From positions 1 to 46,990 of the forward strand of contig NZ_CALUWS010000024.1 of the NCBI RefSeq assembly GCF_944324525.1: 46,990 nucleotides of DNA, in the 5' to 3' direction. Numbering within the stretch: position 1 is the first letter of the stretch; each line of letters starts with the position of its first letter. Source of the DNA: an uncultured Desulfovibrio sp. (lineage in GTDB: Bacteria > Desulfobacterota > Desulfovibrionia > Desulfovibrionales > Desulfovibrionaceae). Made by a program: the position numbers and the translations under genes. Below the pieces are notes generated by a model that saw only the letters and a program-made list of their open reading frames with translations, made no database searches and was not told the origin of the DNA. Of this stretch, positions 34,341 through 41,836 are shown piece after piece.

Positions 34341-35183
34341 CTAACCGTACTTGAGTACCATTGTGCCGCAACACACGAGCAGGACGGCCAGGATGCGGCT
34401 GGGCGTAAGCTTTTCGCCCAAAAAGATGACGGCCATGAGCATGCCGAAAATGACGGATGTCTCGCGCAGGGCCGCCACCATGGCGATGGGCGCCTTGGTC
34501 ATGGCCCAGATGGCTATGCCGTAGGAACCCAGGCCGCACAGCCCGCCGAAGATGCCTATCCCCCCGCGCTGCCGGAGATAGGGCAAATATTCACGACCAT
34601 GCCGCAGGAAGACGTAGATATGCAGCGGGAAGATGTTGAGGAAGAAGATCCAGCAGGCGTAGGCCACGCCGTAGCCGTCGCCGCCGGCCGACGCGCCGAA
34701 ACCGTCCGCCAGCGTATAGCCGGCGATGACGAAGGAGGTGCGCAGGGAGATGAGGATGCCCCGCAGGTTGGCGTGCCGTTTCAGATTGTCCAGGGAAAGC
34801 GCCAAGATGCCGAGGCAGAGAATGGCGACCCCGCTCCAGCTCGTCAGGCTGAGTCCCTGACCGAGGCAGAGCATGACGATGGAAGTGATGAGGGGGGCGC
34901 AGCCGCGCATGATGGTGTAGCCGATCGAAAGATCGACTTCCTTGTAGGCGGCGGAGATGCAGATGTAATAGGTGAGGTGACAACAGCAGGAAAGGGCCAG
35001 AAACGGCCAGCAGGCGGCAGGAAGCGGTGGGAGGAACGGCAGGATGAAGAGCGTGCCGAGACCTCCTCCCAGAGCGTTGAGGGCTGACTCGAAGAGCTTG
35101 TTGTCCCCTCCTTTGACGATGATGTTCCACGTCGCGTGCAGAAGGGCGGCTCCAAGAACCAGCAGCAAGATATGGCTTGGCAA
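34341..35183 (-). CDS. EamA/DMT superfamily transporter
   Basis: A 280-residue inner-membrane protein with ten predicted helices in two EamA repeats: one from LLVLGAALLHATWNIIVKGG and the other from about residue 150, with KAPIAMVAALRETSVIFGML and IFLGEKLTPSRILAVLLV. Family members export amino acids or other metabolites. The substrate is not assigned. The start codon is TTG: the frame has no earlier ATG, and GGGGGAGG lies 6 bases upstream of the TTG. It is probably in one operon with the APC permease and tethered SBP. Confidence 0.87.
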   Translation of the reverse strand: MPSHILLLVLGAALLHATWNIIVKGGDNKLFESALNALGGGLGTLFILPFLPPLPAACWPFLALSCCCHLTYYICISAAYKEVDLSIGYTIMRGCAPLITSIVMLCLGQGLSLTSWSGVAILCLGILALSLDNLKRHANLRGILISLRTSFVIAGYTLADGFGASAGGDGYGVAYACWIFFLNIFPLHIYVFLRHGREYLPYLRQRGGIGIFGGLCGLGSYGIAIWAMTKAPIAMVAALRETSVIFGMLMAVIFLGEKLTPSRILAVLLVCCGTMVLKYG

Positions 35184-35636
35184 AACGAACCTCCCCCATT
35201 TGCCGACAGTATGCAGAGTCGATGGCGCATCCTGCCATGAGGGAGGAAAAAAGGCAACAACCTGGCGGGTTTTTGAGCGGGATTCCAGCGGTCGCGGCGT
35301 TTGCCTTGCTGGAGCTTGTGTGGAAAAAATATTTTTTTCAGATGGTTACTTTTTGTCATAAAAATAAAAGAAAACCTCTTGTTTTCTTTTTCACAAATAG
35401 GCCGGGAGCAGAAAAAGCCTCCGGTGGCAGGCTGCCGCCGGAGGCTCGTATCATGCGAGTGATGAGCCGTCAGGCCCGGTTCGTCAGCAGGTTGGAGCTT
35501 TTCCCGTTTGAAACGTTTTGCGTTTCAAACCCTACGGCCTGGCGTTACGCGGAAAAACGCGGTTTTTCCGCTCACGTTCAGCCGGGCGGCGCTGTGCCGC
35601 CGCCTCGCGTTTCACCTTTTTCCAAAGTGAAACGCT
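35184..35636. other. 453-base gap between eamA and the DUF362 gene
   Basis: From right to left on the minus strand: family B copy B3 directly after the DUF362 stop codon, a Rho-independent terminator (35410-35446), an AT-rich stretch (about 35320-35400) suited to a promoter, and the eamA leader. No exact promoter could be fixed. No gene is seen. Confidence 0.65.
35410..35446 (-). terminator. Terminator of the DUF362 gene
   Basis: A 14-bp stem (35416-35429 with 35433-35446, one G-T pair) with a 3-base loop; on the minus strand it is followed by TTTTTCTGC. It lies beyond family B copy B3. Confidence 0.85.
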
Positions 35637-35639
35637 CTA
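35493..35639 (-). repeat. Family B MITE-like element, copy B3
   Basis: A 147-bp copy in reverse orientation. It begins TGGAGCTTTTCCCG and ends GTGAAACGCTCTA. The hairpins GTTTGAAACG/CGTTTCAAAC, GCGGAAAAAC/GTTTTTCCGC and GGCGGCG/CGCCGCC are all present. Its end (35637-35639, CTA) is the stop codon TAG of the DUF362 gene. Confidence 0.8.
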
Positions 35640-36731
35640 GATCTTTTCCAGCACATACTGGCGGCTGCCGAGGCCGATCTCCTCGCCATAGCTGAGCTGC
35701 AGGGGACCGCGGGTATTGGGCCAGCGTGCCGTGAACTTGTCGTCGCCGGGCGCGACCTTGAGGGAGGGATCGAGGCACGGGGCCTTATTGACCAGGTCAA
35801 AGCAGGCCTGATCCAGGGCCACGGGGTCGGTGGAGGCCAGCAGGCCGATGTCCGGCACCAGCGGCATGTCGCTCCAGGCCACGCAGTCGCAGTCCGGGGT
35901 GACGTTCATGACGAAGTTGATGTAGCAGACGTTCTTCTTGCCCTTGACGGCCCCGAGGGCGTATTCGGTCATGCGCTCCACGAAGGGAGCCATTTCCGTG
36001 GCCCAGTCGATGCTGATGGCCTTGGTCGGGCAGACGGTGATGCACTCAAAGCAGCCGATGCAGAGGGACGTGTCCACACAGCTTTTCTTGTCTTTCAGGC
36101 TCAGGGCCTTTTGCGGGCAGTTCTTCACGCACTTCCCGCAGCCGACACAGGTGGCGGCATCCACGGACACATGGGTGCCGTGCTGGTCGCGCTTGCCGCG
36201 CACCGAGGCCCCGCCCATGGCCAGGTTCTTGATGGCTCCGCCAAAGCCCGCCATCTCATGCCCCTTGAAGTGCGAGAGCACCACCATGCTCGGGGCGCGG
36301 CGGATCTCCGTGGCGATGTGCACTTCCTTGAAGTGCTTGCAGTTGATGCGCACGGGCACGTCGTTCTCGCCGTAAAGGCCGTCGGCGATGACCACGGGGG
36401 CCTGCACGACCGACGGCGCGAAACCGTGGCTGTAGGCGGTCTGCAGATGGTCCACGGCATTGTGGCGGGTGCCGGAGTAGAGCGTGGTGGTATCCGTCAG
36501 GAAGGGCTTGCCGCCCGCGCTGTGCACCTTGTCCACCACCTGGCGCACGAGGGCCGGATTCAGGTGTGTGTCGTTGCCGTATTCGCCGAAGTGCAGCTTG
36601 ATGGCGGTGAGGTCATTCTTGCGGACGACCCGCTTGAGGCCCACCGCGTCGCACAGCCGCGCCAGCTTGGCGATCTTGCTGTCTTCGTGCGAGCGGGTGT
36701 GCATGTCCGTGTAATAGACAGTTGCAGCCAT
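35637..36731 (-). CDS. DUF362 domain protein with two 4Fe-4S clusters
   Basis: A 364-residue cytoplasmic protein. Residues about 1-185 and 270-355 form the DUF362 domain (TAIKLHFGEYGNDTHLNPAL, then HFKGHEMAGFGGAIKNLAMG). A ferredoxin insert at about 190-245 has two CxxCxxCxxxC sets (CVGCGKCVKNCP and CIGCFECITVCP). A role in electron transfer or metal-cofactor chemistry is likely but the reaction is not known. The stop codon is part of family B copy B3, so the last residues may differ from relatives. An in-frame ATG at the start follows GGAGG. Confidence 0.9.
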   Translation of the reverse strand: MAATVYYTDMHTRSHEDSKIAKLARLCDAVGLKRVVRKNDLTAIKLHFGEYGNDTHLNPALVRQVVDKVHSAGGKPFLTDTTTLYSGTRHNAVDHLQTAYSHGFAPSVVQAPVVIADGLYGENDVPVRINCKHFKEVHIATEIRRAPSMVVLSHFKGHEMAGFGGAIKNLAMGGASVRGKRDQHGTHVSVDAATCVGCGKCVKNCPQKALSLKDKKSCVDTSLCIGCFECITVCPTKAISIDWATEMAPFVERMTEYALGAVKGKKNVCYINFVMNVTPDCDCVAWSDMPLVPDIGLLASTDPVALDQACFDLVNKAPCLDPSLKVAPGDDKFTARWPNTRGPLQLSYGEEIGLGSRQYVLEKI

Positions 36732-36874
36732 GATATCCTCCTTGGTTAGGCAGGCCGGCGGTGCTGCTCCCGGGGCGGGACATGCCCTGCCGGCAAGGTG
36801 CGTGTATCGTGTCGTCGCGTCGGCGGCAAGACCTGCCGGCGGACATTCCCGCGCCGGCGGGACGGCGACCGTCC

Positions 36875-38065
36875 CTACCAGCCGCGGATGCGTTCCCAGC
36901 AGGCCGTGATCTGCCCCTGCCGCAGCACATGGTAAGTGTCGTACTGTGCGGCGGTGGCGCAGGCATGATTGGGCAGGATGCGCAGGCGGCTTCCCGGGGG
37001 GAAACGCTCATGCAGGGCCGGAACGGGGACGGCCTCCCCGGGACGGAAACTGATGATGCCGTGCTCCTGATTGCACTCGCTGACCCGCAGGCCCGGCAAG
37101 GGCGTGCCGTCCAGAGTGCAGGGCAGGCCAAACCCCCAACGGGCGAAGCATTCGTCCAGACCGCGGTCCTGGGCAAGGGCCATCCAGCCGGCGTCCGTCA
37201 CCAGCGCCCCGTCCTGACGGCGGTGGCCGATGACCGTGGCAAGGACGCTGAGCGCCACATCGTCCGTCGTGCAGACGCCAAGGCCGCACATGGTCAGATC
37301 CATAAAGGGATAGACGCCGGCCCGGACTTCGGTGACGCCCTGCGGATATTCGCCCAGCAAGGCGGTGGGCGTGGAGCCGACGCTGCGTACCGCACAGGCG
37401 TATCCTGCGGCCTGCAGGCGTTCGGCGGCGGCGACGACCGCGTCGCCTTCCTGGCGGGCCAGGGCGGCGATCTGGGCCGTATCCGTGCAGGCATAGGCGG
37501 CGCCGGCATGCGTCAGGACGCCGCGCAGCTCCAGAAAGGGCGATGCCTGTACCGCCGCGGCCACGGCAAGGAGCTCGTCGCCCGCCGGATCAAGGCCGCT
37601 GCGGTGGCCGTCGCAATCCAGTTCCAGCAGGACGGGGAGGGGCGTGTCCTCGGCGGTGCACAGGCGCTTTGCCGCCGCATCCAGCAGCGCGACCGTCACG
37701 GGGTCGTCCAGCACGACGGAAAGATCCGTCCCTTCGCGGCGCAGGGCAAGCACCCGCTCCAGCTTGTCGGGCGTCATGCCCACGGCATAACAAATGTCCG
37801 TCACGCCCCGGGCCGCGAAATATTCCGCCTCGGCGAGGGTGGAGACCGTGGCCGGCCCGGCGGGCGTCCGCAGGATGCGCTGCGCCGCGGCCATGCTTTT
37901 GCACGTCTTGAGGTGCGGCCGCGCGGCCAGGCCCTGGCGGGCCAGATGGCGATTGAAACGGGCGATATTGCCCGCCATACGCGCCTCGTCAAGCAGCAGG
38001 CAGGGCGTGGTCAGGGCCGGATCGTCCGGCGCACAGGGAAGGTTCAGGCGGGATGGTGGCGTCAT
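36875..38065 (-). CDS. D-threonine aldolase / D-serine dehydratase-like PLP enzyme
   Basis: A 396-residue fold-type III PLP enzyme with an alanine-racemase-like barrel. The PLP Lys is in ARPHLKTCKS (about Lys53); most relatives read RPHxKTHK, so His is Cys here. The C-terminal metal site is visible (LPNHACATAAQYD), as in DSD1-type D-serine dehydratase and D-threonine aldolase. It should cleave or dehydrate a D-3-hydroxy amino acid with a divalent metal. AAGGAG precedes the chosen ATG. It starts 10 bases after the mnmH stop, so the two form an operon; a shared function is not obvious. Confidence 0.85.
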   Translation of the reverse strand: MTPPSRLNLPCAPDDPALTTPCLLLDEARMAGNIARFNRHLARQGLAARPHLKTCKSMAAAQRILRTPAGPATVSTLAEAEYFAARGVTDICYAVGMTPDKLERVLALRREGTDLSVVLDDPVTVALLDAAAKRLCTAEDTPLPVLLELDCDGHRSGLDPAGDELLAVAAAVQASPFLELRGVLTHAGAAYACTDTAQIAALARQEGDAVVAAAERLQAAGYACAVRSVGSTPTALLGEYPQGVTEVRAGVYPFMDLTMCGLGVCTTDDVALSVLATVIGHRRQDGALVTDAGWMALAQDRGLDECFARWGFGLPCTLDGTPLPGLRVSECNQEHGIISFRPGEAVPVPALHERFPPGSRLRILPNHACATAAQYDTYHVLRQGQITACWERIRGW

Positions 38066-38075
38066 GGGCGACTCC

Positions 38076-39275
38076 TTACCGGGGGTTGGGAAAGACGGGA
38101 GGGCACGGGCTGCCGGAGGCGGCCTCCGCAACCAGCGCCGTCAGCCGCCGGGCGGTCTCCTGCGGCGCATCCGCTTCGCAGGTCAGGCGGCCCAGCAGAC
38201 GGCCGCTGCGCTGCGCCTGCTGATGACCGTAACATTTGTCGTAATAGTGGAGCACGCGTCCGACGGCTTCGTCAAGTCGTCCCTCGCGCACCAGTTCGCA
38301 GCAGCGCGCGCAGGCTTCGCTGCCCAGACGGCGGTGCAGTTTTTGTAAGGCCGCGCATAGGGCCTCCACGATGTCCGGGGCCGGGGGAGAACCCGGGGCG
38401 GCGCTGCCGTAGATGGCGACAAGGCGGCGGATGCGCAGGGGCAGCGGCAAGTCCACCACCAGCAGCGGCGAGGTGTCTATATGGCGGAAGAATTCTTCGC
38501 AGAGCGTGACATGGCCGATGCGCCGGCTCTCATCCTCCAGCCAGACCGGACGCCGGGGATCCAGCGTACGCCATTGCTCGAAGAGGCTGTTCTCAAAAGC
38601 TTCGTTGCCGGGCTGGCCGCCGTTCAGGGCCACGGCGCCGAAGGCGGAGCCCCGATGATGGGCAAGGCCTTCCAGATCGATGATCTGTTCTCCCCGGGCG
38701 GCCAGCGCATGGAGGATGTCCGTCTTGCCGCAGCCGGTCATGCCGCCCAGGACCAGCACAGGTCGCGGCCGGGCCAGCTCCTTGCGGACATGGGTACGGA
38801 AGGCGCGATAGCCGCCGCGCAAGAGGTGCACGGTAAAGCCGCAGCTCTCCAGCAACCAGCCCACGCTGCGGCTGCGCAGGCCGCCCCGCCAGCAGTGGAG
38901 CAGCACATGGCGGCAGGGCGTGGACGGCGTTTTCGACAGGGCCGGGAGCGTGCCGGCCGACGTTGCGGAACAGGCGGACAGCGCGGCGGCGGCATCCGGC
39001 GTCAGCGGCCGCGGCGGACAGATCCGCCGGGCGGATTCCACCATATCGGCCAGGCGGCCGCCCACCAGCCGCAGGGCGAGAAGGGAGGCGACCTCCTGCC
39101 CCTGCCGGGCGTAAGCGGTGCCCACCTGGGCGCGCTCCGCATCGGAAAAGAGGGGGAGGTTGTGGGCCCCCGCCATATGCGCCGTCTGGTATTCGGCAGG
39201 GGAGCGGACGTCCAGCAGCGGCAGGCCGGCGTCACGCAGGCGGAGGAAATCTTCGATGGAGTGCAGCACAGGCAT
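38076..39275 (-). CDS. mnmH: tRNA 2-selenouridine(34) synthase MnmH
   Basis: A 399-residue enzyme that replaces sulfur with selenium at the wobble 2-thiouridine of certain tRNAs, through a geranylated intermediate. The N-terminal rhodanese domain (about 8-155) begins PLLDVRSPAEYQTAHMAGAH and carries the active Cys in HVLLHCWRGGLRSRS. The C-terminal domain has a Walker A-type loop (VLGGMTGCGKTDIL), then IDLEGLAHHRGSAFG, a family signature. It needs selenophosphate, so selD should exist elsewhere in the genome. The rhodanese domain has a longer variable stretch (about 90-120) than usual. Confidence 0.93.
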   Translation of the reverse strand: MPVLHSIEDFLRLRDAGLPLLDVRSPAEYQTAHMAGAHNLPLFSDAERAQVGTAYARQGQEVASLLALRLVGGRLADMVESARRICPPRPLTPDAAAALSACSATSAGTLPALSKTPSTPCRHVLLHCWRGGLRSRSVGWLLESCGFTVHLLRGGYRAFRTHVRKELARPRPVLVLGGMTGCGKTDILHALAARGEQIIDLEGLAHHRGSAFGAVALNGGQPGNEAFENSLFEQWRTLDPRRPVWLEDESRRIGHVTLCEEFFRHIDTSPLLVVDLPLPLRIRRLVAIYGSAAPGSPPAPDIVEALCAALQKLHRRLGSEACARCCELVREGRLDEAVGRVLHYYDKCYGHQQAQRSGRLLGRLTCEADAPQETARRLTALVAEAASGSPCPPVFPNPR

Positions 39276-39461
39276 GGCAACTATCCCCGCAGGGCGCGCG
39301 AAAGCGGATTCGTTTCAGAAAATGCCGCCACGGGGACAGCATCATACATTCTTGGGAGCAAAGAGCGACTTTTTCCGCAGGATGGCCCTGTCCGGCATCC
39401 TGACGCTGGGCTCGTGCTACGCCAAAACGGACGGCCTGTAAATACGCGAAGAAACTGCCGC

Positions 39462-39491
39462 TTGACAGGCAAAAGGGGAGAAAGCTAGGAT
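39462..39491 (+). promoter_or_regulatory. Sigma70-type promoter of upp-uraA
   Basis: TTGACA (39462-39467) and TAGGAT (39486-39491) are 18 bases apart, followed by an AT-rich leader (AAAAAAGTTTATTTATAAC) before the upp Shine-Dalgarno site. No operator was recognised. Confidence 0.75.
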
Positions 39492-39536
39492 AAAAAAGTT
39501 TATTTATAACTATTTTACAGTGTTGAGGAGGCCGTT

Positions 39537-40163
39537 ATGGCTGTGCATGTGGTCGATCATCCGCTGGTGCGGCACAAGCTCGGGCTGCTGCGCCGGGAGT
39601 CCACGGGAACAGGCGAATTTCGCAGTATCGCCAATGAGCTGGCCCGCCTTTTGAGTTATGAGGCCACCAAATCCTTCAGTACCGAAAAGATCACGGTGCA
39701 GGGATGGGCCGGGCCGGTGGAAGTGGAGGCCATTTCCGGCAAGAAAGTAACGGTCGTGCCCATCCTGCGGGCGGGGCTGGGGCTCATGGACGGCGTGCTG
39801 GACATGGTGCCGGGGGCAAAGATCAGCGTGGTGGGCCTGTACCGCAACGAGGAGACCCTTGAGCCCGTGGAGTATTACGTCAAGCTGGCGGGCAATCTGG
39901 AACACCGTTTTGCCATCATCCTCGATCCCATGCTGGCGACGGGCGGTTCGCTCATCGCCACCATCGATCTGCTGAAAAAGCGGGGCTGCCGCCAGATGTG
40001 CAGCATCAATCTCGTCTGCGCTCCGGAAGGCATCGCCCGCCTGCAGCAGGCCCATCCCGACGTGGACATCTACACCGCCGCCATCGACAGTCATCTGAAC
40101 GAGCATGGATACATCATCCCCGGTCTGGGCGATGCGGGCGACCGCATTTTCGGCACGAAATGA
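39537..40163 (+). CDS. upp: Uracil phosphoribosyltransferase
   Basis: A 208-residue salvage enzyme making UMP from uracil and PRPP. The PRPP-binding loop is [21 protein letters not shown], seen in part as DPMLATGGS. The C-terminal uracil-binding segment [15 protein letters not shown] is complete. The N-terminus ([17 protein letters not shown]) and [15 protein letters not shown] are typical. GAGGAGG precedes the ATG. Its stop overlaps the first possible start of uraA, so the two are coupled, forming a uptake-and-salvage operon. Confidence 0.96.
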   Translation: MAVHVVDHPLVRHKLGLLRRESTGTGEFRSIANELARLLSYEATKSFSTEKITVQGWAGPVEVEAISGKKVTVVPILRAGLGLMDGVLDMVPGAKISVVGLYRNEETLEPVEYYVKLAGNLEHRFAIILDPMLATGGSLIATIDLLKKRGCRQMCSINLVCAPEGIARLQQAHPDVDIYTAAIDSHLNEHGYIIPGLGDAGDRIFGTK

Positions 40164-41437
40164 TGACGGGAAGCGACATGAATTCCGTGACCGCCCATGA
40201 CGATCCCTGCCGCTACGTCTTTCGCCTGCGGGAGGCGCTGCTCGGCGCGCAGATGCTCTTTGTGGCCTTCGGCGCGCTGGTGCTGGTGCCGCTTTTGACC
40301 GGGCTGGACAGCAATGTGGCCTTCTTCACCGCGGGCGTCGGCACGCTGATCTTTCAGATCGTGACGCGCGGCAAGGTGCCTATCTTCCTGGCGTCGTCCT
40401 TCGCCTTCATCGCGCCCATCATGTACGGCGTGAAGACCTGGGGCGTGCCCCTGACCATGGGGGCGCTCATCTTTTCCGGCCTGCTCTATGTGGCGCTGAG
40501 CACGCTCATCCGCTTTCGGGGGACCGCGGTCATCCTGCGCATCCTGCCGCCCATCGTCACCGGCCCGGTCATCATGGTCATCGGTCTCGTGCTGGCGCCG
40601 GTGGCCGTCAAGATGGCGCTGGGCCTCTCCGGCGACGGGACGCAGCAGCTTATCCCCCGCGGCACGGCCCTGGCGCTCTCCATGTCGGCCCTGCTGACGA
40701 CCGTTGCGGTCTCCCTGCTGGGACGCGGTCTGCTGCGGCTGATGCCCATCCTTTGCGGCATCGCCGTGGGCCTGCTGGTGGCCCTCGGCCTTGGCGTGGG
40801 CAACTGGGACGCCGTGCACGCCACGCCGTGGTTTGCCCTGCCCGACTTCGTGCTGCCGCAATTCTCCTGGGAGCCCATGCTCTTCATCATCCCCATCACC
40901 GTGGCCCCGGCCATCGAGCACTTTGGCGACATCATCGCCATAAGCTCGGTGACGGGCAAGGACTTCCTGCGGGATCCGGGCATCAAGAACACCATGCTGG
41001 GCGACGGTCTGGCCACTATGGCGGCCTGCGCGCTGGGCGGCCCGCCCAATACCACTTATTCCGAAGTGACGGGCGCGGTGACGCTGACGCGAGCCTTCAA
41101 CCCCGCCGTCATGACGTGGGCGGCCATCTGTTCCATCCTGCTCTCCTTTGTGGCCAAGGTGGGGGCCTTTTTGAGCTGCATCCCCACGCCGGTCATGGGA
41201 GGGATCATGATCCTGCTGTTCGGGGCCATCATGGTGGTGGGACTGAACACGCTGGTGCGGGCGGGGCATGACCTGCTCCAGCCGCGCAACATGGTCATCG
41301 TGGCGCTGATCATCATTTTCGGCGTGGGCGGCATGCAGTTCGACTTCGGTTCTTTCACGCTGGCGGGCATCGGCCTGGCGGCGGTCACCGGCGTCCTGCT
41401 CAATCTGCTGCTGCCGCGCGATAATCCGCGTGACTAG
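40160..41437 (+). CDS. uraA: Uracil permease (NCS2 family)
   Basis: A 425-residue nucleobase:proton symporter with about 14 membrane segments. Motifs include [18 protein letters not shown] at the first helices, the substrate-site segment [14 protein letters not shown] with the conserved Glu and His, and [15 protein letters not shown], the NCS2 signature. It imports uracil for Upp. Possible starts are ATG at 40160, 40163 and 40178. The first overlaps the upp stop by 4 bases; the last has GGGAAG before it and may be the true start. A terminator follows at 41525. Confidence 0.94.
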   Translation: MMTGSDMNSVTAHDDPCRYVFRLREALLGAQMLFVAFGALVLVPLLTGLDSNVAFFTAGVGTLIFQIVTRGKVPIFLASSFAFIAPIMYGVKTWGVPLTMGALIFSGLLYVALSTLIRFRGTAVILRILPPIVTGPVIMVIGLVLAPVAVKMALGLSGDGTQQLIPRGTALALSMSALLTTVAVSLLGRGLLRLMPILCGIAVGLLVALGLGVGNWDAVHATPWFALPDFVLPQFSWEPMLFIIPITVAPAIEHFGDIIAISSVTGKDFLRDPGIKNTMLGDGLATMAACALGGPPNTTYSEVTGAVTLTRAFNPAVMTWAAICSILLSFVAKVGAFLSCIPTPVMGGIMILLFGAIMVVGLNTLVRAGHDLLQPRNMVIVALIIIFGVGGMQFDFGSFTLAGIGLAAVTGVLLNLLLPRDNPRD

Positions 41438-41438
41438 G

Positions 41439-41515
41439 GGCAATTTCTGTTTGAAACGCTCTGCGTTACGGCCTGTCGTTTTGCGGAAGAAAAAAACGCA
41501 GCTCGCACACGGCGG
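41439..41515 (-). repeat. Partial family B element after uraA
   Basis: GGGCAATTTCTGTTTGAAACGC and the following TACGGCCTGTCGTTTTGCGGAA match the left part of copy B4 with changes. The other half is missing. Confidence 0.55.
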
Positions 41516-41524
41516 CAAGACGAC

Positions 41525-41560
41525 AAAAACGGCGGCATCCCTGCGGAGGCCGCCGTTTTT
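41525..41560 (+). terminator. Terminator of upp-uraA
   Basis: AAAAACGGCGGC (41525-41536) pairs with GCCGCCGTTTTT (41549-41560); the 12-base loop is ATCCCTGCGGAG. Symmetric A and T runs make it bidirectional. Confidence 0.88.
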
Positions 41561-41573
41561 GTATCCTGTCTCC

Positions 41574-41688
41574 AAGAGCGGATTCGCAGGGAAGTTGTGT
41601 CCAATTTCCCTGCTGACGCTGCCCTCACACCACGGAAAAGGCGTGGTTTTCCGTGTGTTCGGTTGCGGGTAGTCGCTCTCGCGACTAC
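41574..41688 (-). repeat. Family C element, copy C3, partial
   Basis: In reverse it contains GAACACACGGAAAA, GTGTGAGGGCAGCGTCAGCA and GGGAAATTGGACACAA, shared with the tandem copies at 46709-46990. It starts AGAGCGGATTCGCAGGGAA. The TTCCACAT hairpin end of the family is missing; family B copy B4 starts exactly at that point. Confidence 0.75.
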
Positions 41689-41836
41689 TGGAGCAGTTGC
41701 CGTTTGGAACGCTTCGCCTCGCAGAACCATACGGTCTGTCGCTTCGCGGAAAAAACGCGGTTTTCTCGCCCTCTCTGGGCCGGCGGCGCGGTGTTGCCGC
41801 TTCACGCCGTGCCTTTTTCAACGGCAAAGCGCGCTA
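41689..41836 (-). repeat. Family B MITE-like element, copy B4
   Basis: A 148-bp copy in reverse orientation from TGGAGCAGTTGCCG to GCAAAGCGCGCTA. Internal GCGGAAAAAACGCGG and GGCGGCGCGGTGTTGCCGC are shared with other copies. The last three bases (CTA) are the stop codon of the pseudophosphatase gene. It joins family C copy C3 at its left. Confidence 0.78.

Larger units (their letters stand above)
41438..41833. other. 396-base gap filled by repeats and the uraA terminator
   Basis: Contains a partial family B sequence (41439-41515), the uraA terminator (41525-41560), a family C copy in reverse (41574-41688) and full family B copy B4 (41689-41836) joined directly to it. Practically no unassigned sequence remains. 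Confidence 0.75.

Noticed and set aside
40091-41827. A 578-residue minus-strand open frame over upp-uraA.
   Set aside because: It is His/Gln/Arg-rich nonsense running through repeats and antisense to two clear genes.
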